From Bacteroidales bacterium UBA4293 (GTDB lineage: Bacteria; Bacteroidota; Bacteroidia; Bacteroidales; Bacteroidaceae), in contig DGVD01000011.1 in NCBI GenBank assembly GCA_002395835.1, positions 1 through 64,000 on the forward strand: a stretch of 64,000 nucleotides of DNA, given 5' to 3'. The position numbers and the translations under genes were made by a program. The stretch's first letter is position 1. Every line of letters begins with the position of its first letter. The notes below the pieces were generated by a model. The model did no database searches, was not told the DNA's origin, and was given only the letters and a program-made list of their open reading frames with translations. Below are positions 51,683 to 60,475 of this stretch, piece after piece.

Positions 51683-52558
51683 ATGTTATCAGTAGACGAA
51701 CTTAATGATAGGTTGATCGATTTAGCTTTTAGCGAGGATATTGGCGATGGAGACCATACCACACTCTGTTGCATTCCTAAAGATGCTATGGGTGAGAGTA
51801 AACTGCTCATTAAAGAAGAAGGTATATTTGCAGGTGTGGAAATCGCCAAGCAGGTATTCCATCGTTTTGATCCAGATTTGCAGGTAGAAGTCTATATTCA
51901 GGATGGAGCCCATGTAAAGCCAGGTGATATCGTCATGAGTGTGAAGGGACGTGAGCAGAGTCTCCTTCAGACAGAGCGCCTGATGCTGAATATCTTACAA
52001 CGTATGAGTGGTATAGCTACCATGACGCATAAATATCAGCAGGCACTGATAGATGCCGGAACAAAGACTCGTGTGTTAGACACGCGTAAGACCACTCCTG
52101 GAATGCGTATGCTGGAAAAAGAGGCTGTAAAAATTGGTGGGGGCATGAATCACCGCATTGGTTTGTTTGATATGATTCTGCTTAAGGATAATCATATTGA
52201 TTTCTGCGGCGGAGTGCATAATGCCATTTCCAGAGCCAAGCAGTATTGCAAGGATAAGGGTAAGGATTTGAAGATAGAATGTGAAGTGCGCGACTTTAAA
52301 GAGCTGGAACAAGCTTTAAATGAAGGTTGCGACCGTATTATGTTTGATAATTTCACACCCGAGGAAACCCGAAAGGCAGTAGAGATGGTTGGTGGTCGTT
52401 GTGAAACAGAATCTAGTGGAGGTATTACTTTCGACACGATGATACCTTATGCCAAGGCTGGTGTCGATTTTATCTCCTTTGGAGCTTTGACGCACAGTGT
52501 GAAAGGCTTGGATATGAGTTTTAAGGCTGCAGGCAGCGACAAGCTTAAGATAAAGTGA
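51683..52558 (+). CDS. nadC: Nicotinate-nucleotide pyrophosphorylase (carboxylating)
   Basis: 291 residues. Substrate and PRPP-binding segments TRVLDTRKTTPGMRMLEKEA, LKDNHIDFCGG, FDNFTPEETRKAV and SSGGITFDTM are all typical of QPRTase. Converts quinolinate plus PRPP to nicotinate mononucleotide. Last gene of nadBAC, followed by a perfect palindrome. Confidence 0.97.
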   Translation: MLSVDELNDRLIDLAFSEDIGDGDHTTLCCIPKDAMGESKLLIKEEGIFAGVEIAKQVFHRFDPDLQVEVYIQDGAHVKPGDIVMSVKGREQSLLQTERLMLNILQRMSGIATMTHKYQQALIDAGTKTRVLDTRKTTPGMRMLEKEAVKIGGGMNHRIGLFDMILLKDNHIDFCGGVHNAISRAKQYCKDKGKDLKIECEVRDFKELEQALNEGCDRIMFDNFTPEETRKAVEMVGGRCETESSGGITFDTMIPYAKAGVDFISFGALTHSVKGLDMSFKAAGSDKLKIK

Positions 52559-52562
52559 ATAA

Positions 52563-52588
52563 AGAGGCTCGGAAATTTCCGAGCCTTT
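52563..52588. terminator. Bidirectional terminator between nadC and aroE
   Basis: AGGCTCGGAAATTTCCGAGC then CT: a perfect 22-bp palindrome (52565-52586) flanked by A and T tracts. Confidence 0.9.
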
Positions 52589-52592
52589 ATTA

Positions 52593-53339
52593 TTATTTGT
52601 TCCAAAAATCCCAAGATGCTATTGCTTGCAGTAGCAGCATTTCCATTCCATTCTTGATTTTAGCACCTTGTTGTGCCCCTTTCTGAAGGAAGAGAGTCTC
52701 TTCAGGATTGTAGATCAAATCGTAGAGCAGATGCTTGGATGTCAAAGCCTCGTAGGGAAGTTCCGGGCACTCGTTCACATGAGGGTACATGCCGCTAGGA
52801 GTGCAATTCACTATCACGGTGTATTCTTCAAGGAGTTCCGGCGTAACATCTTTATAAGTAATGTTGGATTCAGAAGGGCGGCGTGACACACCTTTTACTT
52901 CCAGATTCAATTTCGTTTCCAGCCCATATCGTACAGCCTTCGATGCACCTCCTGTGCACCCTAGAATCAGTGCTTTCTTATGATGAGGCTCCAGCAGGGG
53001 CTGAATACTCTTTACAAAGCCTATTACATCTGAATTGAATCCTTTCAGATGAAGCTTTTTCCCGTTCCGTGTAATGCGGATTACGTTCACTGCCCCTATA
53101 GCCTGGGCTTCCTCAGAAAGATCATTTAAGTAAGGAATTATGAGCTGCTTATAAGGAATGGTGACGTTCAATCCACACAGCTCTGGATTCTCTAAAATGA
53201 TTTCTTTGGCAAAACCTATTTCTGGTATCTCGAAATTGAGGTATTCCGCATCAATGTTTTCATCCTGAAACTTTCTGTTGAAAAAATCTCGGGAAAAAGA
53301 GTGTCCTAAGGGGTAGCCCAGTAAGCCGTATTTTTTCAT
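52593..53339 (-). CDS. aroE: Shikimate dehydrogenase
   Basis: 248 residues, somewhat short. Shikimate-site motif GYPLGHSFSRDFFN, catalytic Lys in NVTIPYKQ, NADP-binding ALILGCTGGASKAVRYGL, and VNCTPSGMYP. Reduces 3-dehydroshikimate in aromatic amino-acid synthesis. Last gene of phoH-purC-menG-aroE, 6 nt after menG. Confidence 0.95.
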   Translation of the reverse strand: MKKYGLLGYPLGHSFSRDFFNRKFQDENIDAEYLNFEIPEIGFAKEIILENPELCGLNVTIPYKQLIIPYLNDLSEEAQAIGAVNVIRITRNGKKLHLKGFNSDVIGFVKSIQPLLEPHHKKALILGCTGGASKAVRYGLETKLNLEVKGVSRRPSESNITYKDVTPELLEEYTVIVNCTPSGMYPHVNECPELPYEALTSKHLLYDLIYNPEETLFLQKGAQQGAKIKNGMEMLLLQAIASWDFWNK

Positions 53340-53345
53340 AATGAA

Positions 53346-54086
53346 TTATTTTATGGCAATGTAGCAAGTACAAATTCCGAAGGTAAGGCGTTTCCACCAT
53401 ACTTGACTAAAGCCGGCCTTCTTGAGAATTGTCTCCATAACTTCGGCCTGTGGAAAAGCCTCCATGGAAGATGGAAGATAAGTGTAGGCACTGTCGTCAT
53501 GAGAAATTAAGCGGCCTATGAAAGGCATGACTACATGAGCATAAATCCAGAACAGTTGTTTCATGGGAAAGTGAACAGGAACACTTAATTCCAGTAGTAC
53601 CAGTGGCTGATGAGGACGGAGTATGCGCTGCATTTCCTGTAATCCATCATCCAGATGGGCAAAGTTGCGAGCACCGAAGGCCACTGTGATGGCATCTATG
53701 CTATTGTCCTTGAACGATAAACCTTTGCAGCAATCTTCATTTTGGAAGGTTATAGAATCTTGCAGCCCAATCTTTGCCACCTTTTCCCTACCTACAGCCA
53801 TCATTCCTTCGGATATGTCTATACCGATGATTTGCTCTGGCTGAAGCGTGCGGAAGGCTTGTATGGCAAAATCTCCCGTACCCGTAGCTATATCCACTAA
53901 AACTTTGGGTTGGAAAGGTTTAAGCTTGTTGATGGCATATCGTCTCCACCACCGGTCAATCCCCAGTGAAAGCGTATGATTGAGCTTGTCATACGTATGT
54001 GAGATTTTGTCGAACATACGTGTGACTTGCTCAGTCTTGTCTTGTTCCGGATTGTAAGGCTTGATGTCTTCTTGCTTATAGCCCAT
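53346..54086 (-). CDS. menG: Demethylmenaquinone methyltransferase (UbiE/MenG)
   Basis: 246 residues. SAM-binding motif I VDIATGTGDFAIQA, ISEGMMAVGREKV, and NEDCCKGLSFKDNSIDAITV. N-terminal block VTRMFDKISHTYDKLNHTLS is the UbiE family signature. In a menaquinone-using anaerobe it methylates demethylmenaquinone. The start overlaps the purC stop by one base (TAATG). Confidence 0.96.
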   Translation of the reverse strand: MGYKQEDIKPYNPEQDKTEQVTRMFDKISHTYDKLNHTLSLGIDRWWRRYAINKLKPFQPKVLVDIATGTGDFAIQAFRTLQPEQIIGIDISEGMMAVGREKVAKIGLQDSITFQNEDCCKGLSFKDNSIDAITVAFGARNFAHLDDGLQEMQRILRPHQPLVLLELSVPVHFPMKQLFWIYAHVVMPFIGRLISHDDSAYTYLPSSMEAFPQAEVMETILKKAGFSQVWWKRLTFGICTCYIAIK

Positions 54087-55033
54087 TATTTGGATGCCAG
54101 ATAAGCTGTTACGTTCTTTTCAATGCGCTGGTTCAGTTCATCCGCATTCACAGCTTTGAACTCCTCACCGGTAATATGTTCATAGAGTTCAATGTAACGT
54201 TGTGAAATACTCTCCACAATTTCGTCAGTCATTTCAGGAACCTGCTGCCCAGCTTTTCCTTGGAAGCCATTGTCCATCAGCCATTCACGGACGAATTCTT
54301 TAGAAAGCTGTTTCTGAGGCAGTCCGGCATCGAACTTCTCTTGATAGCCCTCTGCATAGAAATAGCGTGATGAGTCTGGGGTGTGGATTTCATCCATGAG
54401 ATAAATTTCACCGTTGTGTTTTCCAAACTCATATTTGGTATCAACCAGAATCAGTCCTCGCTTGGCAGCAATCTCAGTACCGCGAGCAAAGAGGGCCAAG
54501 GTGTATTTCTCCAGAATATCGTATTCTTCAGGAGTGGCCAGGCCTTTGGCCAGAATTTCTTCTTTGGAGATGTCAGCGTCGTGCTCACCAATCTCAGCTT
54601 TGGTAGTAGGAGTGATGATTGGGGTAGGGAACTTCTGGTTTTCTTTCATTCCGTCAGGGAGTTTCACTCCGCAAATTTCGCGAACGCCACTCTTATAAGC
54701 TCTCCATGCGCTTCCGCAAAGGTAGCCACGTACAATCATTTCTACAGGAAAGCCTTCGCACAGTACACCTGCAGTTACCATAGGGTCTGGTGTGGATAGC
54801 TTCCAGTTAGGGCAGATGTCGGTAGTAGCATCTAGGAACTTAGCTGCAATCTGGTTGAGGATTTGTCCCTTGAAAGGGATTCCTTTAGGAAGAATGACGT
54901 CGAATGCAGAGATACGGTCGGTAGCTACCATGACCAGCAGCTCGTCGTTAATGTTATACACATCGCGTACTTTTCCGTGATAAACGCTTTTCTGACCTGG
55001 AAAATTATAATCGGTCGCTGTTAATGCTTTCAT
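54086..55033 (-). CDS. purC: Phosphoribosylaminoimidazole-succinocarboxamide synthase
   Basis: 315 residues, the long form of PurC. Motifs: YHGKVRDVYNINDELLVMVA, DRISAFDVILPKGIPFKGQ, EMIVRGYLCGSAWRAYKSG, LILVDTKYEFGKHNGEIYL. Makes SAICAR in purine synthesis. 11 nt after phoH and translationally coupled to menG. Confidence 0.97.
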   Translation of the reverse strand: MKALTATDYNFPGQKSVYHGKVRDVYNINDELLVMVATDRISAFDVILPKGIPFKGQILNQIAAKFLDATTDICPNWKLSTPDPMVTAGVLCEGFPVEMIVRGYLCGSAWRAYKSGVREICGVKLPDGMKENQKFPTPIITPTTKAEIGEHDADISKEEILAKGLATPEEYDILEKYTLALFARGTEIAAKRGLILVDTKYEFGKHNGEIYLMDEIHTPDSSRYFYAEGYQEKFDAGLPQKQLSKEFVREWLMDNGFQGKAGQQVPEMTDEIVESISQRYIELYEHITGEEFKAVNADELNQRIEKNVTAYLASK

Positions 55034-55044
55034 GTTCGTATATA

Positions 55045-56064
55045 TTAATTGTTAGACTCATTTTTTTGTTCAGCAGCCTTTTGTGCCTCTTTTTCGTTGC
55101 GCATGGCCTCACGCAGAGATTTGCGTACCTCATCATATTTCTCGTAGGCCTCTACAATGCTGGTAACTAGTTTGTGACGCACAATGTCGCTCTTGTCCAG
55201 CATAATAAAGCTGATGCCTTTTACATCCTTGAGAATATGCATGGCTTCTATCAAGCCGGAACGTTGGCTGGAAGGAAGGTCTATTTGCGTCATGTCGCCC
55301 GTGACAATCATCTTCGTGTTCATACCCATACGTGTCAGGAACATCTTGATTTGTTGATTTGTGGTGTTCTGGGCTTCATCTAAGATGACCACGGCATCAT
55401 TGAGGGTACGGCCTCGCATAAATGCCAGAGGGGCGATTTGGATGACGTTGGTTTCCATGTATTCCTTCAGTTTCACGGCAGGAATCATATCTTGCAGCGC
55501 ATCATAGAGGGGCTGCAGATAAGGGTCAATCTTTTCCTTCATGTCACCCGGAAGGAATCCCAGCTTTTCTCCAGCTTCCACGGCAGGTCTACTCAGGATG
55601 ATTTTCTTTATCTCCTTATTTTTAAGGGCTCTAACCGCTAAGGCTATGGCTGTATATGTTTTTCCGGAACCGGCGGGGCCCACGGCAAAGATCATGTCAC
55701 TACTTGAAAAGGCTTGCACCATTTTCTTTTGATTGGCGCTGCGTGGCAGAATAGGCCTTCCGCTGATGCTGAATAGGATTACGTCATCATTTTCATCAGG
55801 CTGTTTGGATGGCTTGCCATTCACAAAAGCCAGGATGACCTCTTCGGTTAAGGAATTGTACTTCTCGCAGTGCTTTTCCAGTTTTTGGATGGTTTCTTCA
55901 AAATGTGCCAGCTCTTCCTCGTCGCCCATAGCTCGGATTACATTTCCACGAGCCACAATCCGTAATTTAGGGTATAAGGCTTTTATCATTTGAATATGAA
56001 CATTGTTCACGCCATAAAAGGCCACTGGGTCCACATCCTCCAGAACGATATGTTTTTCTATCAT
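55045..56064 (-). CDS. PhoH-family ATPase
   Basis: 339 residues from ATG 56064 (a TTG one codon upstream is less likely). P-loop FAVGPAGSGKTYTAIALAVR, Walker B VVILDEAQN, then TGDMTQIDLP. N-terminal KH-like region about 1-100 and a basic-acidic C-terminal tail. PhoH/YbeZ proteins are ribonuclease- and ribosome-maturation-linked ATPases. First gene of a four-gene operon of otherwise biosynthetic enzymes, a conserved order in Bacteroidales. Confidence 0.95.
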   Translation of the reverse strand: MIEKHIVLEDVDPVAFYGVNNVHIQMIKALYPKLRIVARGNVIRAMGDEEELAHFEETIQKLEKHCEKYNSLTEEVILAFVNGKPSKQPDENDDVILFSISGRPILPRSANQKKMVQAFSSSDMIFAVGPAGSGKTYTAIALAVRALKNKEIKKIILSRPAVEAGEKLGFLPGDMKEKIDPYLQPLYDALQDMIPAVKLKEYMETNVIQIAPLAFMRGRTLNDAVVILDEAQNTTNQQIKMFLTRMGMNTKMIVTGDMTQIDLPSSQRSGLIEAMHILKDVKGISFIMLDKSDIVRHKLVTSIVEAYEKYDEVRKSLREAMRNEKEAQKAAEQKNESNN

Positions 56065-56091
56065 CAAATTCTTTTATTCTTTAATTTGCTG

Positions 56092-56099
56092 CAAAAATA
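56092..56099 (-). promoter_or_regulatory. -7 box of phoH operon (TATTTTTG)
   Basis: Minus-strand TATTTTTGC, 28 nt before the phoH start. Confidence 0.6.
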
Positions 56100-56132
56100 A
56101 TGAAATTATTTTATTCTTATCCCCAATTGCCT

Positions 56133-56140
56133 TATCTTTG
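56133..56140 (+). promoter_or_regulatory. -7 box of the DUF5715-truA operon (TATCTTTG)
   Basis: TATCTTTG 22 nt before the ATG at 56162, divergent from the phoH promoter. Confidence 0.6.
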
Positions 56141-56161
56141 TACACGTAATAAAGAAAAATA

Positions 56162-57061
56162 ATGAAGCTAGAAGATATAAAGAAACTTTTCACGAAGGAA
56201 GGGTTTCTCCAGTGGGTAAGGGAGTTGAATGGCCAGCAGCGCTATATAGCCTGTTTTTTGATTGCAGTTTTGTTTCTAGGATTGGTGCGTTGGATATTTG
56301 ATCCGGGCCATCCTAAGTATGAAACTGTGCAAGATGAATCGTCCAGTCTGGTTACGCAGGCTAGTCCAGAAACGGAAGGGAATGAGCTTACTGAAGCTGA
56401 GCCTGGAAGCGAGGAAGGTGCTGTAGCAGAGGATGAAAAGGCTAATACGAATCGTCAGGGCAACCGAACCTGGCCTTATTTTGTGAATCAGCCTATCCGG
56501 AGCTATGTGCATGATAAGGATTTTGGCGATGGTAATGACATTCAGCTTACTGCGGCCAGAAAGAATGGCATAAGCGTGGATATTCCCACCCGTGAAGATG
56601 CACAGAAACTGGTAGATAAAGGGCAGTTGGTTTGGGTAGGAGCCAGTCCCTTGTTCTATTTGGACGATTTGCATCACTCCATTCCTTATCTGGTACCCAA
56701 AGCTTACCGGCTGTTGAACCGTATTGGCATTAATTTCATCGATTCCTTGCAGAGCAAGGGCGTTCCACCTCATAAGATTATTGTCACCTCTGTACTACGT
56801 TCTGAAGAGGACGTGACTCGTCTTAAGCGCCAGAATGGGAATGCAGTCTCTGAATCTGCGCATGCCTATGCCACTACCTTCGATATCAGCTATACCAAGT
56901 ATGATGAGATGGCTGATGACCCTATGAAGATTCATGATGGGAAGAGGGAAATTCTCATGAAACGGGCTCTGGGTGAGGTATTGCGTGATTTGCGCTACGA
57001 GGGCCGTTGTTATGTAAAATATGAGGTAAAGCAGGGATGTTTTCATATTACGGTAAGGTAA
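56162..57061 (+). CDS. Membrane-anchored DUF5715-type protein with M15-peptidase-like motif
   Basis: 299 residues. One transmembrane segment at about 29-46 (YIACFLIAVLFLGLVRWIF), an acidic low-complexity linker (55-95), then a periplasmic domain. Near the C-terminus SAHAYATTFD gives S232-x-H234-x6-D241, the same spacing as the SxHxxGxAxD zinc motif of M15/VanX D,D-peptidases, and a third His (H295, GCFHITV) close to a Glu (E288). This predicts a zinc-dependent peptidoglycan peptidase; the Gly of the usual motif is absent. First gene of an operon with truA 4 nt downstream. Confidence 0.78.
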   Translation: MKLEDIKKLFTKEGFLQWVRELNGQQRYIACFLIAVLFLGLVRWIFDPGHPKYETVQDESSSLVTQASPETEGNELTEAEPGSEEGAVAEDEKANTNRQGNRTWPYFVNQPIRSYVHDKDFGDGNDIQLTAARKNGISVDIPTREDAQKLVDKGQLVWVGASPLFYLDDLHHSIPYLVPKAYRLLNRIGINFIDSLQSKGVPPHKIIVTSVLRSEEDVTRLKRQNGNAVSESAHAYATTFDISYTKYDEMADDPMKIHDGKREILMKRALGEVLRDLRYEGRCYVKYEVKQGCFHITVR

Positions 57062-57065
57062 GACG

Positions 57066-57815
57066 ATGCGATATTTCATAGAATTGGCCTACGATGGCTC
57101 TGCTTATCACGGATGGCAGGTACAGCCCAATGACATCAGTGTTCAGGAAGTGCTTACCCGGTGTTTAAGCACCTTGTTGGGCCGGGATACTGAGATTGTG
57201 GGTGCTGGCCGGACGGATGCCGGGGTGAATGCCCGCCTGATGGTGGCGCATTTCGATGTGGAAAACGGAATAGATACGGAATATCTTGCGGATAAGTTGA
57301 ACCGGATGCTTCCTTCCGACATCTGTATTTATCGCATACGGGCTGTGAAGGATGATGCTCATGCTCGCTTTTCTGCTACTTACCGAACCTATCATTATTA
57401 CGTGCATCACCAGAAAAATCCGTTCCTTCGCAGTTATAGCTATCGGGTCCCAGGTAAAGAGTTGGACTATGCCCTGATGAACAAGGCAGCAGCCATTCTT
57501 TATGAATATAAGGATTTTACCAGCTTCAGCAAGCTCCATACCGATGTGAAGACAAACGATTGTCAAATCATGAAGGCAGAGTGGATTAACCTGAAGGGGG
57601 ATCAGTGGGTGTTCGAGATTCAGGCCAATCGTTTCTTGCGGAATATGGTGCGGGCCATTGTGGGCACACTGGTAGAGGTGGGCCGTGGAAAACTTACCTT
57701 GGAAGGTTTTCGCCGTATCATTGAACAGAAAGATCGGTGCAGCGCGGGAATGTCCATGCCTGGAAATGCCTTGTTTCTGGTCGGCATAGGCTATCCCCAT
57801 GATATTTATAAGTAA
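57066..57815 (+). CDS. truA: tRNA pseudouridine(38-40) synthase
   Basis: 249 residues. Catalytic Asp D51 in GAGRTDAGVNA; also FIELAYDGSAYHGWQVQP and the RNA-binding segment ARFSATYRTYHYYV. Isomerises uridines 38-40 in tRNA anticodon stems. 4 nt after the DUF5715 gene and 5 nt before the DMT gene. Confidence 0.97.
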   Translation: MRYFIELAYDGSAYHGWQVQPNDISVQEVLTRCLSTLLGRDTEIVGAGRTDAGVNARLMVAHFDVENGIDTEYLADKLNRMLPSDICIYRIRAVKDDAHARFSATYRTYHYYVHHQKNPFLRSYSYRVPGKELDYALMNKAAAILYEYKDFTSFSKLHTDVKTNDCQIMKAEWINLKGDQWVFEIQANRFLRNMVRAIVGTLVEVGRGKLTLEGFRRIIEQKDRCSAGMSMPGNALFLVGIGYPHDIYK

Positions 57816-57820
57816 GGATT

Positions 57821-58738
57821 ATGTGGCTCTCATTAGCATTTGTTTCTGCCTTTCTGCTGGGATTTTACGATGTGTGTAAGAAAAAATCACTTCGTAACAA
57901 TGCCGTCATCCCTGTCTTGTGGCTGAATACGCTGATTTGCTCGCTTATCTTTTTGCCATTCATTGTTCTCACTGCCACAGGGCATATTTCCTCAGAAAGC
58001 ATTTTTTATACGCCCACTCACGGTTGGGCTGTGCAGAAATATATTGTGCTAAAATCGTGCATTGTACTCAGCTCTTGGATTTTCGGCTATTTCGGCATCA
58101 AGCATCTGCCCATTACCATTGTGGGGCCTATCAATGCCACCCGCCCGGTGCTTTCGCTGGTAGGGGCATTGCTCATCTTCGGTGAGCGACTGAATTTTCT
58201 TCAGTGGATTGGTGTGCTCTTGGCTATCTTATCTATCTATTTGCTTTCGCTGAATGGGAAGAAGGAAGGAATTGATTTCAAGAGCGACAAATGGGTTATT
58301 TTTGTGGTGCTGTCGGCCGTACTGGGTGCTTTGAGCGGCTTGTATGATAAATTCCTGATGGCTCCCGTAGAGAGTGGCGGAGTGGGATTGCCACGCATGG
58401 AGGTGCAGTCTTGGTACAACCTATATCAGTTTGTGCTGATGCTGTTTGTGCTGTTGTTCCTCTGGTATCCTACCCATAAGCGGACTACCCCCTTTCATTG
58501 GAACTGGTACATTATTTTCATTTCCATCTTCCTTTCTGCTGCCGATTTCGCCTACTTCTACTCGTTGAGTATGGAAGGAGCCATGATAGCCGTTGTTTCT
58601 ATGGCACGCCGAAGTAGTGTGGTGGTATCTTTCTTGGTGGGAGCCATGGTATTTCATGAGAAGAACCTGAAGATGAAAGCCATCGACCTGGCATTGATCT
58701 TGCTGGGTATGTTCTTCCTGTGGCTAGGAACCAGTTAA
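57821..58738 (+). CDS. DMT (EamA-type) transporter
   Basis: 305 residues, ten predicted transmembrane helices in two EamA repeats. Begins MWLSLAFVSAFLLGFYDVCK; each half ends with a typical LGV/ILLGMFFLWLG helix. Distinct from the DMT protein at 23230-24213. Substrate unknown. Third gene of the truA operon. Confidence 0.9.
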   Translation: MWLSLAFVSAFLLGFYDVCKKKSLRNNAVIPVLWLNTLICSLIFLPFIVLTATGHISSESIFYTPTHGWAVQKYIVLKSCIVLSSWIFGYFGIKHLPITIVGPINATRPVLSLVGALLIFGERLNFLQWIGVLLAILSIYLLSLNGKKEGIDFKSDKWVIFVVLSAVLGALSGLYDKFLMAPVESGGVGLPRMEVQSWYNLYQFVLMLFVLLFLWYPTHKRTTPFHWNWYIIFISIFLSAADFAYFYSLSMEGAMIAVVSMARRSSVVVSFLVGAMVFHEKNLKMKAIDLALILLGMFFLWLGTS

Positions 58739-58765
58739 ACATTTTGGCAAATAAAAATATAAGAT

Positions 58766-59368
58766 ATGAAAAGAACGCTATTCTTCTTCCTGCTTTGTGT
58801 TTTGCAGCTCAGTGCCGGTGCGCAGACCATGCGTGAGATGTTCATTGCCATGCCGGATAGTATAGAACCGCTGCTGAGCAAGAACAACCGTATGGATATG
58901 ATAGATTTTGTGGACAATCATATGCAGGCTAGGGTAACGAATCGTCTGGATGGGCAAAGTGTGATGGATACACTGACTGCCGATTATGTGAAGGTTTCCC
59001 TTACCGGCAATGCTGTCATGGAAATGAAGCTTTATGAAAAGGGAAAAGATAAGGTGCTATTGATGGTGCATACGGTAGGCGGTCCGGTAAAAGGAAGTGA
59101 GCTGCTTTTCTTCACGCCGGAATGGAAACCGCTTAAAGCACAGCTGAAACTCCCTTCTTTCCGTGCCTATGAGGTAAATCCTCGTGAATCGCTTACCGCG
59201 GAGCAAATTGAATTATTGGATGGGTTGGCCGATATGGAACTGGTGGAAATGACACTTTCCCCATCAAACTCCCTTCTGACTCTTACCCCCAGCATCGGCA
59301 TCTTAAGTAAAGAAGACCAGGAAAAAGTGAAGCCTTTGGTTAAAAGCTTAACCCTGGAGCTACGGTAA
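58766..59368 (+). CDS. DUF3256-family exported protein
   Basis: 200 residues. Signal peptide about 1-19 (MKRTLFFFLLCVLQLSAGA), then AQTMREMFIAMPDSIEPLLS, the DUF3256 start. Mainly beta-structure; function unknown. Likely periplasmic. Overlaps the next start by one base (TAATG). Confidence 0.85.
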   Translation: MKRTLFFFLLCVLQLSAGAQTMREMFIAMPDSIEPLLSKNNRMDMIDFVDNHMQARVTNRLDGQSVMDTLTADYVKVSLTGNAVMEMKLYEKGKDKVLLMVHTVGGPVKGSELLFFTPEWKPLKAQLKLPSFRAYEVNPRESLTAEQIELLDGLADMELVEMTLSPSNSLLTLTPSIGILSKEDQEKVKPLVKSLTLELR

Positions 59369-59955
59369 TGAAAAGATACCTTTATTTACTAGCTTTTATC
59401 GCGTTTGTCCTGCAAGGGACGGGAAGCAGTTGTCTGGCTCAAGTGAAGGAACTGAGTCATTTGCCCTATACTGTGGAGAAAGGTGTGGAAAACAGCTACT
59501 ATAAATATACCATCGGAACCGGGAAAATGTACTTCAGTAAAGTATCTCCCAAAACGTATTATGATGTGTATAACACCCAGTCTCCTTATCTGAATCTTCC
59601 CACAAATTATCAGAATGCCGAGGAGTATTTGCCCTTGGTGACCATTAGCGAGGTTTGCTCCTATGCCATTATGGATGAACTGAAGAAATATGCCACCAGC
59701 CGGGATTCCAGCATCTGCCTCACTATTTCCATCACAAAGAAAGGGAGGATAGACGATGTGAGCTTCCTGTATTCTGAAGAGGCGTTCAAGGATCTTCCCA
59801 TCCAGGTGCTGGAACAACTGGAAGTTTACATGAAAACCCACAGTCGGTGTTCCTATAAGACGAATGGCGTGCTGAAAGGAGCCAACTGGTTCTGCCGTTC
59901 CTTGGTGATAAACCCTTCAGACCCTCTGGAAACCTATACCGATTATACATTCTAA
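59368..59955 (+). CDS. Exported protein of unknown function
   Basis: 195 residues. Signal peptide about 1-24 (ending SSCLA); the Cys before the cut could alternatively be read as a lipobox-like end but the spacing favours SPase I. The body (YYKYTIGTGKMYFSKVSPKT, DSSICLTISITKKGRIDDVS) is not recognised. Translationally coupled to the DUF3256 gene. Last of the truA operon, before a terminator. Confidence 0.75.
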   Translation: MKRYLYLLAFIAFVLQGTGSSCLAQVKELSHLPYTVEKGVENSYYKYTIGTGKMYFSKVSPKTYYDVYNTQSPYLNLPTNYQNAEEYLPLVTISEVCSYAIMDELKKYATSRDSSICLTISITKKGRIDDVSFLYSEEAFKDLPIQVLEQLEVYMKTHSRCSYKTNGVLKGANWFCRSLVINPSDPLETYTDYTF

Positions 59956-59961
59956 TATAAA

Positions 59962-59995
59962 ATAAGAGCGACTCCCCAAGGAATCGCTCTTATTT
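59962..59995. terminator. Bidirectional terminator
   Basis: AATAAGAGCGA-c-TCC, loop, GGA-a-TCGCTCTTATT, between the truA operon and rpmE2. Confidence 0.88.
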
Positions 59996-60015
59996 TATCT
60001 CATGAAAAGAGAAAA

Positions 60016-60273
60016 TTACTTGTTCTTACGAGCAGCACCGTAGCGGTTGAAGAACTTATCAACACGACCAGCGGTATCTACCAGCTTAGCCTTACCAGTG
60101 AAGAAAGGGTGAGAAGAAGAGGAGATTTCCATCTTGTACAGAGGATAAGTCTGACCCTCGAATTCAATAGTTTCTGTAGTCTTGCAAGTAGACTTAGTCA
60201 AGAACATATCACCGTTACTCATATCCTTGAATACTACTGGACGGTAGTTAGCTGGATGAAGATCTTTTTTCAT
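60016..60273 (-). CDS. rpmE2: 50S ribosomal protein L31, type B
   Basis: 85 residues. MKKDLHPANYRPVVFKDMSN and SSSSHPFFTGKAKLVDTAGR are the L31 core; the CxxC zinc ribbon is absent, so this is the zinc-free type B form. In other bacteria type B replaces type A under zinc limitation; whether a type A copy exists elsewhere is not visible. Monocistronic with a leader of about 65 nt. Confidence 0.96.
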   Translation of the reverse strand: MKKDLHPANYRPVVFKDMSNGDMFLTKSTCKTTETIEFEGQTYPLYKMEISSSSHPFFTGKAKLVDTAGRVDKFFNRYGAARKNK

Positions 60274-60312
60274 AATTTGTTAATTTTATAAAGTTTATAT
60301 TGCTGGTAACAC

Positions 60313-60335
60313 AATATAGTGTAATGGGCTATATT
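60313..60335 (-). promoter_or_regulatory. Stem-loop in the rpmE2 leader
   Basis: AATATAG and CTATATT form a perfect 7-bp stem with a 9-nt loop, only a few nt from the predicted transcript start. It could stabilise the mRNA or take part in L31 autoregulation. Confidence 0.4.
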
Positions 60336-60346
60336 ATTTCGGGGTG

Positions 60347-60377
60347 CAAAGTTAGTGTAAATCTCCAATCATCCAAA
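60347..60377 (-). promoter_or_regulatory. Promoter of rpmE2
   Basis: Minus strand: TTTG (60374-60377), 19-nt spacer, TAACTTTG (60347-60354). Confidence 0.75.
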
Positions 60378-60393
60378 ATATTTGTATGTTTTT

Positions 60394-60424
60394 TTTGCCG
60401 AATTAAACACTTTTGCTACCTTTG
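60394..60424 (+). promoter_or_regulatory. Promoter of fba
   Basis: TTTG (60394-60397), 19-nt spacer, TACCTTTG (60417-60424). It excludes a start at 60413 and gives a leader of about 45 nt to the ATG at 60476. Confidence 0.78.
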
Positions 60425-60475
60425 CAACTAGAAAAAAAGCAACAATTTGTTTTATTAATAATAAAAAAAATAAAA

